NCBI GenBank assembly: GCA_946629475.1
Contig: CAMOXX010000051.1
Span: 1-13,916, forward strand
Origin: an uncultured Blautia sp.
Lineage (GTDB): Bacteria; Bacillota; Clostridia; Lachnospirales; Lachnospiraceae
Length of the DNA stretch: 13,916 bases
Direction of reading: 5' to 3'
Part shown: in pieces, positions 13,788 through 13,916 of the stretch
How positions within the stretch are numbered: the stretch's first letter is position 1
How the letters are laid out: every line of letters begins with the position of its first letter
Program-made: the position numbers and the translations under genes
Notes under the pieces: model-generated
Database searches by the model: none
What the model was told of the DNA's origin: nothing
The model's input: the letters and a program-made list of their open reading frames with translations, nothing else

Positions 13788-13916
13788 GAACTGTCACGAA
13801 ATAACTTGTGCATTTTGCTTGTCTGCTTTCCCGATTGCGGCGTCTGAAAGCCTCGTCGATGTTAGAATCATTCCGGAAGCGGGATACAAACATCCGTCCG
13901 CTCTTCACATAGACGG
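13788..13916. other. Unassigned 129-bp edge segment, possible start of a dispersed repeat
   Basis: No ribosome binding site and recognised start follow the GerMN stop, and there is no terminator hairpin. Both strands are unusually open. The plus strand reads a Leu/Arg/Ser-rich peptide (LVHFACLLSRLRRLKASS onward) to a TAG at 13910-13912. The minus strand is open from the edge and reads MFVSRFRNDSNIDEAFRRR and on through TSYFVTVPK, continuing into the antisense of the GerMN gene. The composition is unlike the neighbouring genes. The sequence starts abruptly after the stop codon and might be a mobile or intergenic repeat cut by the window edge. I cannot assign a function. Confidence 0.3.

Noticed and set aside
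13894..13916. Hairpin CCGTC/GACGG at the right edge as a terminator
   Set aside because: Only a 5-bp stem with a 13-nt loop and no T-run visible before the window ends.
1..13916. CRISPR array, tRNA, rRNA, prophage, toxin-antitoxin or defence genes
   Set aside because: No repeat-spacer pattern, no structural RNA signatures and no matching protein motifs were seen on either strand.

Overview
The window looks like chromosomal DNA from a Gram-positive gut-type clostridium, most likely Lachnospiraceae (Bacillota). The signs are strong AGGAGG-type ribosome binding sites on most genes, an argCJBD cluster with an ArgJ-type (cyclic) pathway, a large secreted papain-family peptidase with fibronectin-III-like repeats, a ComEA-like protein, and a two-component system followed by a GerMN-domain protein. 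I see no phage, integrase, rRNA, tRNA or CRISPR array. Taxonomy is inferred from gene content only.

Region 1 (1-6122) is arginine biosynthesis. argG (minus) and argC-argJ-argB-argD (plus) diverge from a control region of about 340 bp. Each direction has a good sigma-A-type promoter with a 17-bp spacer. ArgR-like operator sequences lie near both: one palindrome contains the argC -35, and one near-consensus ARG box lies just downstream of the argG start point. ArgC, ArgJ, ArgB and ArgD take glutamate-derived intermediates to N-acetylornithine and ornithine. ArgG makes argininosuccinate from citrulline. argF/argI, argH and argR are not in the window. Two bases after the argG stop, a gene begins like an NCS2 (AzgA/PbuG-type) purine permease but jumps out of frame to the C-terminal part of that family, so it appears to be a deletion-derived pseudogene running off the left edge.

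Region 2 (6163-9228) is a single gene for a 1021-residue secreted C1A (papain-like) cysteine peptidase. It has a long acidic N-terminal segment, an intact Gln/Cys/His/Asn active site, a probable lectin-like domain, a Big2-like domain and three FN3-like repeats. It follows argD by 40 bp with its own strong ribosome binding site. A strong hairpin terminator, usable from both sides, ends it and the convergent fucU-like mutarotase gene (9330-9773, minus).

Region 3 (9881-13787) is a compact operon from one clear promoter: a ComEA-like SLBB + helix-hairpin-helix protein, an OmpR/PhoB-type response regulator, a HAMP-containing sensor kinase and a double-GerMN secreted protein. Gaps are 13 bp, 8 bp and a 4-bp ATGA overlap. 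The response regulator-kinase-GerMN order recalls actinobacterial mtrA-mtrB-lpqB and suggests the GerMN protein may act with the kinase outside the membrane. The last 129 bases hold no recognised gene but have unusual open frames on both strands and may be the start of a dispersed repeat.

The most unexpected small-scale signal is a near-identical hairpin element (8-bp arms GTATCTGT/ACAGATAC around a conserved AAG-TACTG-type loop). It occurs twice, each time in the 5' leader of a gene and in the sense orientation: once before argG and once before the comEA operon.
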